Shown here: in pieces, positions 52,261 through 61,007 of the stretch
How the letters are laid out: each line of letters opens with the position of its first letter
Numbering within the stretch: position 1 is the stretch's first letter
Assembly (NCBI GenBank): GCA_001899635.1
Contig: MKVQ01000003.1
Span: 124,001 to 188,000, forward strand
Direction of reading: 5' to 3'
DNA: 64,000 bases
DNA from: Myxococcales bacterium 68-20
GTDB taxonomy: Bacteria; Myxococcota_A; Polyangia; Polyangiales; Polyangiaceae
The notes under the pieces: generated by a model
Told to the model about the DNA's origin: nothing
The model's database searches: none
The model's input: the letters and a program-made list of their open reading frames with translations, nothing else
Translations under genes and position numbers: made by a program

Positions 52261-52812
52261 TCAGCCCGGGCCCATGAGGGCCTCGATGCGCGGCAGATCC
52301 GCGATGTAACGCGCGCGCGTCTGCAGGCACGCCTCCCTCACCGCGGTCATCCACGCGGCGGCGTACCGCACGTCGCCCGCGCCCGCGTCGGGGATCCGTT
52401 CGGCGCCGACCGGCACGAACTTGCGCAGCTCGTTGACGCACACGAGCGTCCTCCGGTTCGCGTCGCGGCTCGCGGTCCACGCGTCGACGTCGAGCTGCGT
52501 CGGATCCGCGAGCACCAGCGGCCGCAAGCGCTCGATCTCGTCGATCCATCGCGCAGGTGCGATGATCTCCGACGGCGACGGGCCACCGAGCTCGTCGCGC
52601 GGCGCCGCGCCGTCGAGCGGGTCGCCGTACGACCGGAACGTGAACGCGCGGGGCAACCCGCACACCGGGCAGTTCCCGGTCAGCGCCCACGCGTCGGCCT
52701 GACCCGCGAGCGACAGGTCCTGCGCACCGCTCCGCGTCCCGCACTGCGGACACGGCTCGAGCGAGGCCGCGAACTGCATCTCGAGGATCGAGCGAGCGCG
52801 AGCGACCGTCAT
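52261..52812 (-). CDS. Zinc-ribbon hypothetical protein
   Basis: A 183-residue protein with two CxxC pairs near the N-terminus (Cys-Pro-Gln-Cys about 20-23 and Cys-Pro-Val-Cys about 47-50) that would hold a zinc. The remainder is helical with no known domain. It converges on the TPR/HEAT gene. Start ATG 52812 is chosen because the zinc ribbon follows at once; upstream codons are unrelated. Confidence 0.7.
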   Translation of the reverse strand: MTVARARSILEMQFAASLEPCPQCGTRSGAQDLSLAGQADAWALTGNCPVCGLPRAFTFRSYGDPLDGAAPRDELGGPSPSEIIAPARWIDEIERLRPLVLADPTQLDVDAWTASRDANRRTLVCVNELRKFVPVGAERIPDAGAGDVRYAAAWMTAVREACLQTRARYIADLPRIEALMGPG

Positions 52813-52966
52813 CGCGCCGAGTGTACTCCCCGCCCCGCGATCGGTGTTTGCGTGCATGGCCGGTGGAAAGTTCGCAGCCGAGCTGCCGTGCATGACCGCG
52901 TCGCCGCTCCTAGCCGAGCAGGATCAGGTATCGGCTCATTCGCGGTATCTTGCTCACGCGCGGGGC

Positions 52967-53716
52967 TCACCTGCCGCCGCACATCGTGGCGACGACGTCT
53001 CCGCTCCCGCGGCAGGTCACGTTGACGATCTGGCTGGAGCCTCCACACGCGGCAAGCGTCCGATCGAGGCCGCGCTTGCAACCTCCCTCGCGCTCGGCTT
53101 GCCGGCAGTCGCCGAGGTTCTGCCCCGAGCTGCACACGTTGCAGATCTTCTGGAGACACCATTCGAGCTCGTGGGCTCCGTCTCCGCAGCTGTCCGGTGC
53201 GCCGGCGAGCGCATAACACTGCGCGAACGCCACGAAGACGCGACCGTCGTTCGTCTTCACGATCGGCCCCCACTCGTTGTCCGTTTCTTTCGTGAAGACG
53301 CACGCGGCGCACGCGGCGTTCTTGCTCTCCATCGCCGCCTTCTGGGACTCGAACGACTGTCCCTCGTGAGCGAGGAAGGTCGTGATGTCGGCCCTCGTGC
53401 AGGGCTTGGGCCGCGTGTTGGGGAACCGCCACGGCGGGTACGAGACGGGCGCGGGAGCAGGGCACGTGGTGCTCGCGACCTCGGGCGCATCGGGCCCGGC
53501 ATCGACGACGGGCTTTTGGTCGACGACGCCGTCGTCGTCGTCGTCGTCGTCAGACGCAGGATCCGGAACGCTCGCGTCCTTCCCCCGCGCCCGGGAGACC
53601 GCGTCGTCGTCGACCTTCTCGAAGTCGCCGAACCCCACGATCGTGTTGCACGCCGCGAGCGCGAACGCGGAGAGCGCGGCACACATTCGTGACCGAGACA
53701 CCACGCTCCTCATCAT
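52967..53716 (-). CDS. Cys-rich lipoprotein
   Basis: A 249-residue lipoprotein: lipobox Ala-Leu-Ala-Ala-Cys (Cys about 23), an Asp-rich run of seven residues encoded by a GTC/GAC microsatellite, and a C-terminal half with about fourteen cysteines (Cys-Ala-Ala-Cys; Cys-Asn-Val-Cys), probably disulphide-linked. Secreted and surface-exposed; I know no function. It begins Met-Met-Arg-Ser; ATG 53713 is equally possible. Confidence 0.7.
   Translation of the reverse strand: MMRSVVSRSRMCAALSAFALAACNTIVGFGDFEKVDDDAVSRARGKDASVPDPASDDDDDDDGVVDQKPVVDAGPDAPEVASTTCPAPAPVSYPPWRFPNTRPKPCTRADITTFLAHEGQSFESQKAAMESKNAACAACVFTKETDNEWGPIVKTNDGRVFVAFAQCYALAGAPDSCGDGAHELEWCLQKICNVCSSGQNLGDCRQAEREGGCKRGLDRTLAACGGSSQIVNVTCRGSGDVVATMCGGR
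53531..53551. repeat. GTC trinucleotide microsatellite
   Basis: Seven tandem GTC units (GAC on the coding minus strand) encode the poly-Asp run of the Cys-rich lipoprotein. Such tracts can vary in length without shifting the frame. Confidence 0.9.
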
Positions 53717-53783
53717 AGCCTCGACGCCGTCCACACCGGCGGATCATCGCCGGCGGGAACTTTCGTCGCAGGTCGGAGGACGC

Positions 53784-54794
53784 TCAGAGCTTCAGGACGG
53801 CGGCGCCCCACGTGTAGCCGCTTCCGAATGCGGCCATCAGCACGTTGGAGCCACGCCGGCAGCGTCCCTCGCGCCAGGCCTCCGAGAGGCCGAGCGGGAT
53901 CGTCGCCGCGGTCGTGTTGCCGTACTTCTCGATGTTGGCGACGGCCTTCGACTCGGGGATGCCGAGCTTCTGGCACACGAGCTGGTTGATGCGGAGGTTC
54001 GCCTGGTGCGGGACGAAGAGGTCGATGTCGCCGGCGCTGATCTTCGCCTCTTCGAGCACTGCCCTCGACACCTCCGGCATCTTCTCCGTCGCCCAGCGGA
54101 AGACCTGCTTGCCGTTCATCGCGGGGAAGTGCTTGCCCTCGTCCATCATCTCCTTCGTCAGACGCGGGACGTACGCGCTCGCGGGCGCCTCGAGCCAGAG
54201 GTCCTTCGCGCCGGAGCCGTCCGCGTGGAGCTTGATGCTTCGCAGCCCCTGATCGGGATCCGTGGCCGGTCCGATGATCGCCGCGCCGGCGCCGTCGCCG
54301 AAGAGGACCGCAACGTCGCGACCGCGATCGGCGAGCTCGATGCCGGTCGAGTGGACCTCGGCGCCGACGAGGAGCACGTGCCGGTAGACACCGCCGCGCA
54401 CCCAGGCGTCCGCGATCGAGAGGCCGTAGAGGAAGCCGCTGCACTGGTTGCGGACGTCGAGCGCGGGCACACCGGGCAAGCCGAGCTTGTGACCGAGGAA
54501 GCATCCGGAGCCGGGGAAGTTGTGGTCGGGGGAGAGCGTCGCGAAGACGATCGCGTCGACGTCCTTCTCACTCGCGAGCCCGGCGTGCTCGAGCGCCATC
54601 TTCACGGCCGGGAGCGCGAGATCGCTGGCGCCGATGCCGGAGTGCTCGATGTAGCGCCGCTCCTTGATCCCCGTGCGCTGCTGGATCCACTCGTCCGACG
54701 TGCTCATCAGCTTCGCGAGGTCGTCGTTGGTGACGACCTTCGAGGGGACGTAGTGACCGATGCCGAGGATGGTGGACGCGGCGACGCTCTTCAT
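53784..54794 (-). CDS. fabH: 3-oxoacyl-ACP synthase III
   Basis: A 336-residue KAS III. Catalytic Cys118 (Asn-Gln-Cys-Ser-Gly), His263 (Val-Pro-His-Gln-Ala-Asn-Leu-Arg) and Asn in Lys-Tyr-Gly-Asn-Thr-Thr-Ala-Ala form the triad, with Gly-Asp-Gly-Ala-Gly-Ala before them. It starts fatty-acid synthesis by condensing an acyl-CoA with malonyl-ACP. It stands alone without acpP or fabD, so it may be a secondary copy or feed a special pathway. Start ATG 54794 has AAAGG eight bases upstream. Confidence 0.93.
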   Translation of the reverse strand: MKSVAASTILGIGHYVPSKVVTNDDLAKLMSTSDEWIQQRTGIKERRYIEHSGIGASDLALPAVKMALEHAGLASEKDVDAIVFATLSPDHNFPGSGCFLGHKLGLPGVPALDVRNQCSGFLYGLSIADAWVRGGVYRHVLLVGAEVHSTGIELADRGRDVAVLFGDGAGAAIIGPATDPDQGLRSIKLHADGSGAKDLWLEAPASAYVPRLTKEMMDEGKHFPAMNGKQVFRWATEKMPEVSRAVLEEAKISAGDIDLFVPHQANLRINQLVCQKLGIPESKAVANIEKYGNTTAATIPLGLSEAWREGRCRRGSNVLMAAFGSGYTWGAAVLKL

Positions 54795-54899
54795 GGCGCC
54801 TTTCTTTCCGCGACAAGCGCGGCCGTGCAAGCTCGAATGCACGACGCGCGGCGTCATCCGCGCCCATTTCAGGCCACTATCGCCACATCCTCGCGGACT

Positions 54900-55859
54900 T
54901 CAGGCGTTCGCGACCTCGCGGGTATCCGAGGCGAGATCCGCGAGGGCCGAGCGAAGATCAGGGAACACGAAGGCGAAGCCCGCGTCGACGAGGCGCTTCG
55001 GGATCGCGCGCTGACCGGTGAGGACGGCCTGAGCGGCCTCGGCGCCCATCGCCATCTTGATGGCGAACGGCGGAACACGCATGAGCGAAGGTCGATTGAG
55101 CGACGCGCCGAGCGCATCGGCGAACGAGTTCATCGTCACGGGCTCGGGGGCCGTGAGGTTGTAGGCACCGACGAGATCACTCCGTTCGATCATCGCCTCG
55201 AGCGCCCGCACGACGTCGCGCAGGTGCACCCAAGGCACGTACTGCTTGCCGTCACCGAGAGGCCCGCCCGCGAACGCTTTGAAGATCGGGGCGAGCTTCT
55301 GGTAGAGGCCGCCGCCGCGACCGAGGACGAGGCCGAAGCGCGGATGAACGACGCGGACGCCGGCGTCCTCCGCCGGCTTCGCGGCCGCCTCCCAATCCGA
55401 CGTCAGGGTCGCGAGGAAGTCATCGCCGGCGGGGCTCTCCTCGGTGACGATCTCGTCGCCCGTCTTCATGCCGTAGTGGCCGACGCCGGAGACGCTGATG
55501 AACACGGACGGCTTCGCCTTCGCCTTCGCGATCGCCTCCGCGAGGAGCCTGGCCGACTCGATCCGACTCGATCGCAAGAGCCGCTTCCGCTCGTCGGTCC
55601 AGCGCTCGTCCGCGACGCTCGCGCCCGCGAGGTGCACGACGGCGTCCGCTCCATCGACGATGCCCATCCAGGGCCCAGCCTGCTCGGGGGTCCAGGAGAC
55701 GAACTCGACCTTGCCACCGGCTCCGCACTCGGAGCACGCATGAGCCAGATCGCGCGCAGGGCCACGCGTGAGGATGACCACCTGATCGCCGCGGGCGACG
55801 CGCGCATGGGCAAGCGCCTTCCCGACGAGACCGGTGCCTCCACTGACTACGACGCGCAC
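54900..55859 (-). CDS. TIGR01777-family NAD-dependent epimerase-like protein
   Basis: A 319-residue SDR-type protein. The start Val-Val-Val-Ser-Gly-Gly-Thr-Gly-Leu-Val-Gly and the stretches His-Leu-Ala-Gly-Ala-Ser-Val, Trp-Thr-Asp-Glu-Arg-Lys and Arg-Phe-Gly-Leu-Val-Leu-Gly-Arg-Gly-Gly-Gly are typical of TIGR01777 (YfcH-like) proteins, whose substrate is unknown; relatives include plant SulA-type division proteins. GTG 55859 is the start, with AGGA six bases upstream, although the frame runs to 56084. A spacer of 105 bases separates it from fabH. Confidence 0.88.
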   Translation of the reverse strand: MRVVVSGGTGLVGKALAHARVARGDQVVILTRGPARDLAHACSECGAGGKVEFVSWTPEQAGPWMGIVDGADAVVHLAGASVADERWTDERKRLLRSSRIESARLLAEAIAKAKAKPSVFISVSGVGHYGMKTGDEIVTEESPAGDDFLATLTSDWEAAAKPAEDAGVRVVHPRFGLVLGRGGGLYQKLAPIFKAFAGGPLGDGKQYVPWVHLRDVVRALEAMIERSDLVGAYNLTAPEPVTMNSFADALGASLNRPSLMRVPPFAIKMAMGAEAAQAVLTGQRAIPKRLVDAGFAFVFPDLRSALADLASDTREVANA

Positions 55860-55939
55860 GCATCCTAGGATGCCGGACGGGGCCCCCCCGCTGCTACCTT
55901 TGTGCGCCCAGGGAATAATCCACGCTAATCTCGGCCCCG

Positions 55940-56983
55940 ATGCCCGCGATGCGACGGCTCTTGCCCTTCCAGCGAGCCCTGACGACGCTATGTCTCTTGC
56001 CGGTCTCACTACTCGCGGGCGCGTGCGCTCCGAAGGACGCAAGGGATGCGGAGGCACGCAAAGACATCGCGTGGCTCGCGGCAAACCCAGCCGGCGACTC
56101 GATCGCGGCCCTCGGCCGCCTCGCCGACACCGATGCGCGGGCCGTGGCGGCGCTCGAGGCCCGCGCCGCCCAGGACGTGAACGTGCACATCGCCGCGTGG
56201 ACCGCGGTCACCCGCGACGCCGGGTGGGGTGCACCGTTCGTGAAGGCGTCGCTTGCCGATCCGGGCCGGTCGGAGCTGGCCGCGAGCACGCTCCCGCGGA
56301 AGGACGCGCGGGTCGTTCCGTTCCTCGCCGAGCTCGAGGGCGCGATCGTCCGGCTCGCGAGCGGGAAGCGCGGCAGCTCGATCGCGGGCATCGTCGCGAG
56401 CCTCGGCCCGCCGGCGCACTCCACGGTCGAGCGCCGCCTGATCGATCCGAAGACCCGCGGTGCAATGTGCGACGGGATCGCGCTCCCCGACGCGAGCGGC
56501 GACGCGAAGTCCGTCTTGCTCGCCGTACCGACCGATGCTCGCGACCACCCTTCGTGCGTCACGGCAGTGATCGACATGGCCGCGACCGAAGACGTCGTCC
56601 GCGACTGGATCGCGGTCGGCTCCGAGCCGGGACTGCTCGGCGTCGCCGCTACGGGCACGCTCCCCTGCCCGCGCCTCGCGACGATCTGGAAGCAGGCGCT
56701 GACCGAGCGCAAGCCGGAGACCCACGCGACCCTGACCGTCCCGCTCCAGCGCTCGATCTCGCGGTGCGCGCCGCAGCTCGATCCGGTCGTAGCCGAGCTC
56801 CTCGCCAAGGCACCTCGTGCGCGCCCGGCGATCCTCCAGGGGATCGATCCCTACGGCACGGAGCTCGCGAGCATGAAAGAGACCTGCACCGCGCTGAAGC
56901 AGGGCTACGCGAACGGCGAGAACGCCCTCGCCCGCGAACGCGCGCGCGACGCGCTGAGCCACGGCTGCGCCTTCGTGCGCTGA
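55940..56983 (+). CDS. Lipoprotein of unknown function
   Basis: A 347-residue lipoprotein: lipobox Leu-Ala-Gly-Ala-Cys with Cys about 29, then Ala/Arg-rich helical repeats weakly HEAT-like (Ala-Leu-Gly-Arg-Leu-Ala-Asp-Thr-Asp-Ala-Arg-Ala; Ala-Val-Thr-Arg-Asp-Ala-Gly-Trp). Several Cys pairs could form disulphides. Divergent from the TIGR01777 gene and converging on livF. I recognise no family. ATG 55940 or 55949. Confidence 0.6.
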   Translation: MPAMRRLLPFQRALTTLCLLPVSLLAGACAPKDARDAEARKDIAWLAANPAGDSIAALGRLADTDARAVAALEARAAQDVNVHIAAWTAVTRDAGWGAPFVKASLADPGRSELAASTLPRKDARVVPFLAELEGAIVRLASGKRGSSIAGIVASLGPPAHSTVERRLIDPKTRGAMCDGIALPDASGDAKSVLLAVPTDARDHPSCVTAVIDMAATEDVVRDWIAVGSEPGLLGVAATGTLPCPRLATIWKQALTERKPETHATLTVPLQRSISRCAPQLDPVVAELLAKAPRARPAILQGIDPYGTELASMKETCTALKQGYANGENALARERARDALSHGCAFVR

Positions 56984-57030
56984 TCCCGACGTTCGGCGAC
57001 GACGTCGGCGCTCAGCGCTCGCAACGACGC

Positions 57031-57789
57031 TCAGCCACCGAGGTACGCGGCCTGGATCTCGGGGTTCGACGCGAGCTCCTTCGCGTAGCCCTCGAGGGCG
57101 ATCTCGCCGGTGCGAAGCACGTACGCGCGATGGCTCGTGGCGAGCGCGATGCGCGTGTTCTGCTCGACGACGAGGATCGTCACGCCGCTCTTCGCGATCT
57201 CCGCGATCGCGTGGAAGATCTGCTGCACGAGCTTCGGGGCGATGCCGAGCGAAGGCTCGTCGAGAAGGAGGAGCTGCGGTCGGGCCATGAGCGCGCGACC
57301 GATCGCGAGCATCTGCTGCTCGCCTCCCGAGAGCGTTCCGCCCTCCTGCTTCATCCGCTCGCCGAGACGCGGGAAGAGCTTGGTTACGTCTTCGATCGTC
57401 TCCTTCATCGTCTTCGCGTCGCGATGAAGGTACGCGCCGAGCTCGAGGTTCTCGCGCACGGTGAGGTTCGGGAAGATCGCGCGCCCCTCGGGCACGAGCG
57501 AGATCCCGTCCGCGACGCGCTTCTCTGTGGCGTCCCCCGCGAGCGAGCGGCCGGCGAGCTTCAAGGCTCCGCTCGCCAGCGGTAAGAGCCCCATGATCGT
57601 CTTCAGCGTCGTCGTCTTGCCCGCGCCGTTCGCACCGATCATCGCGACGATCTCGCCCGGGAAGACGCGGAGACTGATGCCCCGGAGCGCCTTGATGCCG
57701 CCGTAGGACACCTTCACGTCCTGGAGCTCGAGGAGCGGCGCGCCCTCCGCGATCGAGAGCTTCGCACGCGAAGGATGAGCGACGCGCAT
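57031..57789 (-). CDS. livF: Branched-chain amino-acid-type ABC ATPase LivF
   Basis: A 252-residue ATPase. Walker A Gly-Ala-Asn-Gly-Ala-Gly-Lys-Thr-Thr-Thr, signature Leu-Ser-Gly-Gly-Glu-Gln-Gln-Met-Leu, Walker B Leu-Leu-Leu-Leu-Asp-Glu-Pro-Ser, and Gly-Leu-Ala/Gly-Ile-Ala-Pro and Tyr-Leu-Gly-Gly at the end are LivF-typical. It powers uptake of branched-chain amino acids or related compounds (urea and amides in some members). It overlaps the stop of livG (TGATG) with AGGAGG just upstream, so expression is coupled. Confidence 0.93.
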   Translation of the reverse strand: MRVAHPSRAKLSIAEGAPLLELQDVKVSYGGIKALRGISLRVFPGEIVAMIGANGAGKTTTLKTIMGLLPLASGALKLAGRSLAGDATEKRVADGISLVPEGRAIFPNLTVRENLELGAYLHRDAKTMKETIEDVTKLFPRLGERMKQEGGTLSGGEQQMLAIGRALMARPQLLLLDEPSLGIAPKLVQQIFHAIAEIAKSGVTILVVEQNTRIALATSHRAYVLRTGEIALEGYAKELASNPEIQAAYLGG

Positions 57790-58991
57790 CAGGAGCCCTC
57801 CTTCTTGTGGGCCACGCCGTTCGTGCCCGCCTTCGGCGCGGCCTCGCCCTTGCCGGACTCCTCGTCGTGCTTGCCGACGTCGCTCTCGCTGCCCCACCCG
57901 CTGTCGAGCTTCGCGACGTCCGGCGCCGACTGCGGCGGCTTCGGGACCGGGCTCGTCGGCTCGTTCACGACCTCGATGCCCGAGACGTTCGCGCTCTCCT
58001 TCTCGACCGCGCCCGCGTCGAGATCGTCGTCGGGCTTCGAGAGGCCGCGCTGGAGGCTCTCGGTGAGCTCGCGCGAGAGCGCAGCGAGCTCGGAGGCGGA
58101 GAGCTTCTCCGCCTGCTTCGACGGCCCCTCCGCTGGGGCGTCCTTCACGCCGAGCGGGGACTGCGCTGGCTCCACCGGCGGAGGCGGGTTCGATGCTCCT
58201 TCGACCGCGGCGCGGACGGCCGCCGACTCCACTTCGTCCTCGCCGAGATACGCGGCGAGCACCTTCGGGTGCGTCCGGATCTCCGCAGGCGTGCCATGCG
58301 CGATCGTCTCGCCATGGTCGAGGACGTGGATCTCCTCGCACACTCCCATCACGACCTGCATGTTGTGCTCGACGAGCACGACCGCGAGATCGAACGTGTC
58401 ACGGAGCCACCGGATCTGCGTCTTCAGTCCCTCGGCCTCGCCGTAGTTCATGCCGGCGGCGGGCTCGTCGAGGAGCAGGACCGAGGGCTCGAGCATCATC
58501 GCGCGCGCGATCTCGAGCCGGCGCTGGTTACCGTACGAGAGCGACGTGGGAGCCTCGTCCGCCATCTCGTGGAGATCGAAGATGCGGAGCAGCTCGATCG
58601 CCCGATCGTACATCGCCTGCTCGTCCTCGTAGTGGACCGGCGAGCGGAGCACCGCGGCTGCAAGGTGCGCCTTCTTCTGGAGCTCGCATGCAACGAGGAG
58701 GTTCTCGACGACGGTGAGCTGCCCGAAGAGGCGGATGTTCTGGAAGGTGCGCGCGATCCCGGCTCCCGCGATCTGCGCCGGCTTCAGCGTGCCGAGATCG
58801 GCGCCGCCGAAGCCGATCTTCCCCGAGTCGGGCTTGTAGACCCCGGTGATGAGGTTGAAGACCGTCGTCTTGCCCGCGCCGTTCGGCCCGATGAGACCGA
58901 AGATCGCCTTGCCGCGGACGGAGAAGCTGACGTCGCCGACGGCGCGCAGACCGCCGAAGCTCTTCGTCACGTGCTCGAGGACGAGCTCCAT
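57789..58991 (-). CDS. livG: ABC ATPase LivG with unusual C-terminal extension
   Basis: A 400-residue protein. Residues 1-251 are a complete LivG ATPase: Walker A Gly-Pro-Asn-Gly-Ala-Gly-Lys-Thr, Ala-Arg-Thr-Phe-Gln-Asn-Ile-Arg-Leu-Phe, signature Leu-Ser-Tyr-Gly-Asn-Gln-Arg-Arg-Leu-Glu, Walker B Leu-Leu-Leu-Asp-Glu-Pro-Ala-Ala-Gly-Met-Asn. About 149 further residues form an acidic, Pro/Ser/Glu-rich, disordered tail that normal LivG proteins (about 255 residues) lack. The frame is open with no stop between, so it is a real extension. Translationally coupled to livF. Confidence 0.9.
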   Translation of the reverse strand: MELVLEHVTKSFGGLRAVGDVSFSVRGKAIFGLIGPNGAGKTTVFNLITGVYKPDSGKIGFGGADLGTLKPAQIAGAGIARTFQNIRLFGQLTVVENLLVACELQKKAHLAAAVLRSPVHYEDEQAMYDRAIELLRIFDLHEMADEAPTSLSYGNQRRLEIARAMMLEPSVLLLDEPAAGMNYGEAEGLKTQIRWLRDTFDLAVVLVEHNMQVVMGVCEEIHVLDHGETIAHGTPAEIRTHPKVLAAYLGEDEVESAAVRAAVEGASNPPPPVEPAQSPLGVKDAPAEGPSKQAEKLSASELAALSRELTESLQRGLSKPDDDLDAGAVEKESANVSGIEVVNEPTSPVPKPPQSAPDVAKLDSGWGSESDVGKHDEESGKGEAAPKAGTNGVAHKKEGS

Positions 58992-58992
58992 C

Positions 58993-60168
58993 TCAGGCCG
59001 CCTTCACCGTCTCGTCCGGCACCGCGCTCGGCGGCAGCTTCGGCTTCGGCCCCGCGCCGCCGCGCCCGCTGCGCTTCTTCTGGAAGAGCTCGCGCTCGCC
59101 CAGCAGCCCCTCGGGCCTCACGACCATGAGGAGCACCAGCACGATCGCATAGATGATCATGCGGAGCGCGTTCAGGTCGAGCGACTCGAACTGCGTCCGG
59201 AGCGCCTGGACGGCGGAGGTCGCCTGGACCTGCTCGATCGCCTTGATCGAGAAGGTGATGAAGACACCCCCGAGCGCCGCGCCCGTCACGCTGCCCGAGC
59301 CGCCGATGATCACCATCGTGATCGCATCGAACGACGCCTGGAAGTTGTAGCTATCCGGGTTCACGATCGGCGTGCCGTCGCGCATGATCGCCATCAGCCC
59401 GCCCGCGATCCCGGCACCGACCGCCGCGATGACGAAGGACGTGACCTTGTAGCGAGTGGGGTCGACGCCCACGGCCGCAGCGGCGATCTCGTCTTCGCGC
59501 AGCGCACGGAGAGCGCGGCCCCATCCACTGAACTTGATGCGCCAGGCCACGACCCCGAGGATGAACGCGAGCCCGAAGACCCAGAACGGCCCGGCGTAGA
59601 GCGGGATGCCCTGGTTGTCGATCCCCATGTAGCCGTTCTGGCCGCCGAGCCTCGAGAGAGCCCGCGCCACCACGCTCCCGTCCTCGCCGGTTTGGGCCGT
59701 GGCGATGACGAGACGGAAGATCTCCGCGAAGCCGAGCGTGACGATCGCAAGGTAGTCGCCCCGCAGCCGCAGGCTCGGCAGCCCGACCAGGAAGCCGAAG
59801 AGCCCCGCGAGCGTGGCCGAGGCGAGGAGGCTGATGGGAACGACGATGAACGAGCGCGCGAAGGTCGGCTCCCCACCGCCGAGCATCTCATGGAGGTTCG
59901 ACGCGACGACGGCGCTCGTGTAGCCGCCGAGCCCGACGAAGCCAGCGTGGCCGATCGAGAACTGCCCCGCCATTCCGTTGATGACGTTGAGCGAGAGCGC
60001 GACGAGCACGTTGCAGGCCGCGAGCATGAGGAGCTGGCGGAGCGAGCTGTCGTGAACGAGATCGCGGAGGAAGAGGTCGAGCAGGAGCGATACGGTGAGC
60101 GCCCCCGCGACGATGGCGACCCGCGACAGGCGCACCTTCCCGCTCTCCCCTGGCCGGCCACGCGCCAT
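58993..60168 (-). CDS. livM: ABC permease LivM
   Basis: A 391-residue permease with about ten hydrophobic segments. Leu-Asn-Val-Ile-Asn-Gly-Met-Ala-Gly-Gln-Phe-Ser-Ile-Gly-His-Ala-Gly-Phe and Tyr-Leu-Ala-Ile-Val-Thr-Leu-Gly-Phe-Ala-Glu-Ile are LivM signatures, with Ala-Leu-Arg-Glu-Asp-Glu as the ATPase coupling loop. A 40-residue polar C-terminus is added. The gene order is livM-livG-livF; a livH permease and a substrate-binding protein are not in the window, so they must be encoded elsewhere. Confidence 0.92.
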   Translation of the reverse strand: MARGRPGESGKVRLSRVAIVAGALTVSLLLDLFLRDLVHDSSLRQLLMLAACNVLVALSLNVINGMAGQFSIGHAGFVGLGGYTSAVVASNLHEMLGGGEPTFARSFIVVPISLLASATLAGLFGFLVGLPSLRLRGDYLAIVTLGFAEIFRLVIATAQTGEDGSVVARALSRLGGQNGYMGIDNQGIPLYAGPFWVFGLAFILGVVAWRIKFSGWGRALRALREDEIAAAAVGVDPTRYKVTSFVIAAVGAGIAGGLMAIMRDGTPIVNPDSYNFQASFDAITMVIIGGSGSVTGAALGGVFITFSIKAIEQVQATSAVQALRTQFESLDLNALRMIIYAIVLVLLMVVRPEGLLGERELFQKKRSGRGGAGPKPKLPPSAVPDETVKAA

Positions 60169-60185
60169 TCGACGCGGGTTTTACC

Positions 60186-60926
60186 CTATTTCACGACGCG
60201 GAGGTACGGCGGCAGCTCGCGCTTGGTCCGCGGCGGTGCGGCGGGTCCGGCAGGAGCGGGAGGTCCGGCGGGCCCGGCGACCCGAGGCGTCGTCGGCGCG
60301 CGATCCGCGCGATCCGCGCTCGCGTTCGCCTCGCGTCGATCATCGAGCTTCTCGACCCGCGGCGTGGACTTCTCGGGCGGCGGGACGGCGACGAGGACGG
60401 GGCGGGCCGTCTCTTCCTTCTTCTTGCGCGGGCGTTTGGCGCGAGCGCCGCGCTCGGAGGGCGTGCCGCTCTCGGACGCCGTCGTGTCGCGCGGGGCATC
60501 CGGCTGGATGCGGGACTTGCCCTTCGCTCGCCCCGACGCCGGCACGGGCACCGGGACCGGCGCTCCGTCCTCACCGCTCGGGCGCTGAACCTCGGCGCGC
60601 ACGGCGAGCTCCTGCGGCACGTCGTCCGGCCAGACCATTCCTCGGCCGTCGTCGCCGACCATGGCAAAGACGCTCTGCCACGGCACCACACAGAAGAACT
60701 TCGTGCGGTTGAACGAGAGCGTGCAGCTCATGCTCTCGTCGTCGAGCCGGAGATCGGGGATCGGAACGGGCATGTTAAGCCCGATCTTGAGGATGAGGCG
60801 TGGCTCCTTCCGGAACTGCGGAGGCACCACGACGCCGTTCGCGCGCGGGTCGAGGTAGACGTCGACGTTCGACCTCTCGAGCAGCGCGAGCGCGACCTCC
60901 TTCTTGGGGGGCAGGAGCTGGGTCAT
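60186..60926 (-). CDS. sspB: ClpXP adaptor SspB with ClpX-binding tail
   Basis: A 246-residue protein. Residues about 1-110 match the SspB substrate-binding fold (Leu-Pro-Pro-Lys-Lys-Glu-Val-Ala; Val-Asp-Val-Tyr-Leu-Asp-Pro-Arg; Val-Val-Pro-Pro-Gln-Phe; Phe-Cys-Val-Val-Pro-Trp). A disordered Pro/Arg/Lys linker of about 125 residues ends in Leu-Arg-Val-Val-Lys, the known ClpX-binding (XB) tail of E. coli SspB. It delivers ssrA-tagged proteins to ClpXP. Start ATG 60926. It lies 17 bases upstream of livM, perhaps in one transcript. Confidence 0.9.
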   Translation of the reverse strand: MTQLLPPKKEVALALLERSNVDVYLDPRANGVVVPPQFRKEPRLILKIGLNMPVPIPDLRLDDESMSCTLSFNRTKFFCVVPWQSVFAMVGDDGRGMVWPDDVPQELAVRAEVQRPSGEDGAPVPVPVPASGRAKGKSRIQPDAPRDTTASESGTPSERGARAKRPRKKKEETARPVLVAVPPPEKSTPRVEKLDDRREANASADRADRAPTTPRVAGPAGPPAPAGPAAPPRTKRELPPYLRVVK

Positions 60927-61007
60927 CGATAAAAATCGCTCCGAGGGGCCCTCGAAGACTCTCTCCCTTCTAGCGCGCCTTTCCTTCGTCTGCCAGTGTC
61001 GTGGTCG

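Noticed and set aside
53382-55868. Plus-strand open frame (828 codons)
   Set aside because: It runs antisense across fabH and the TIGR01777 gene, both confidently identified.
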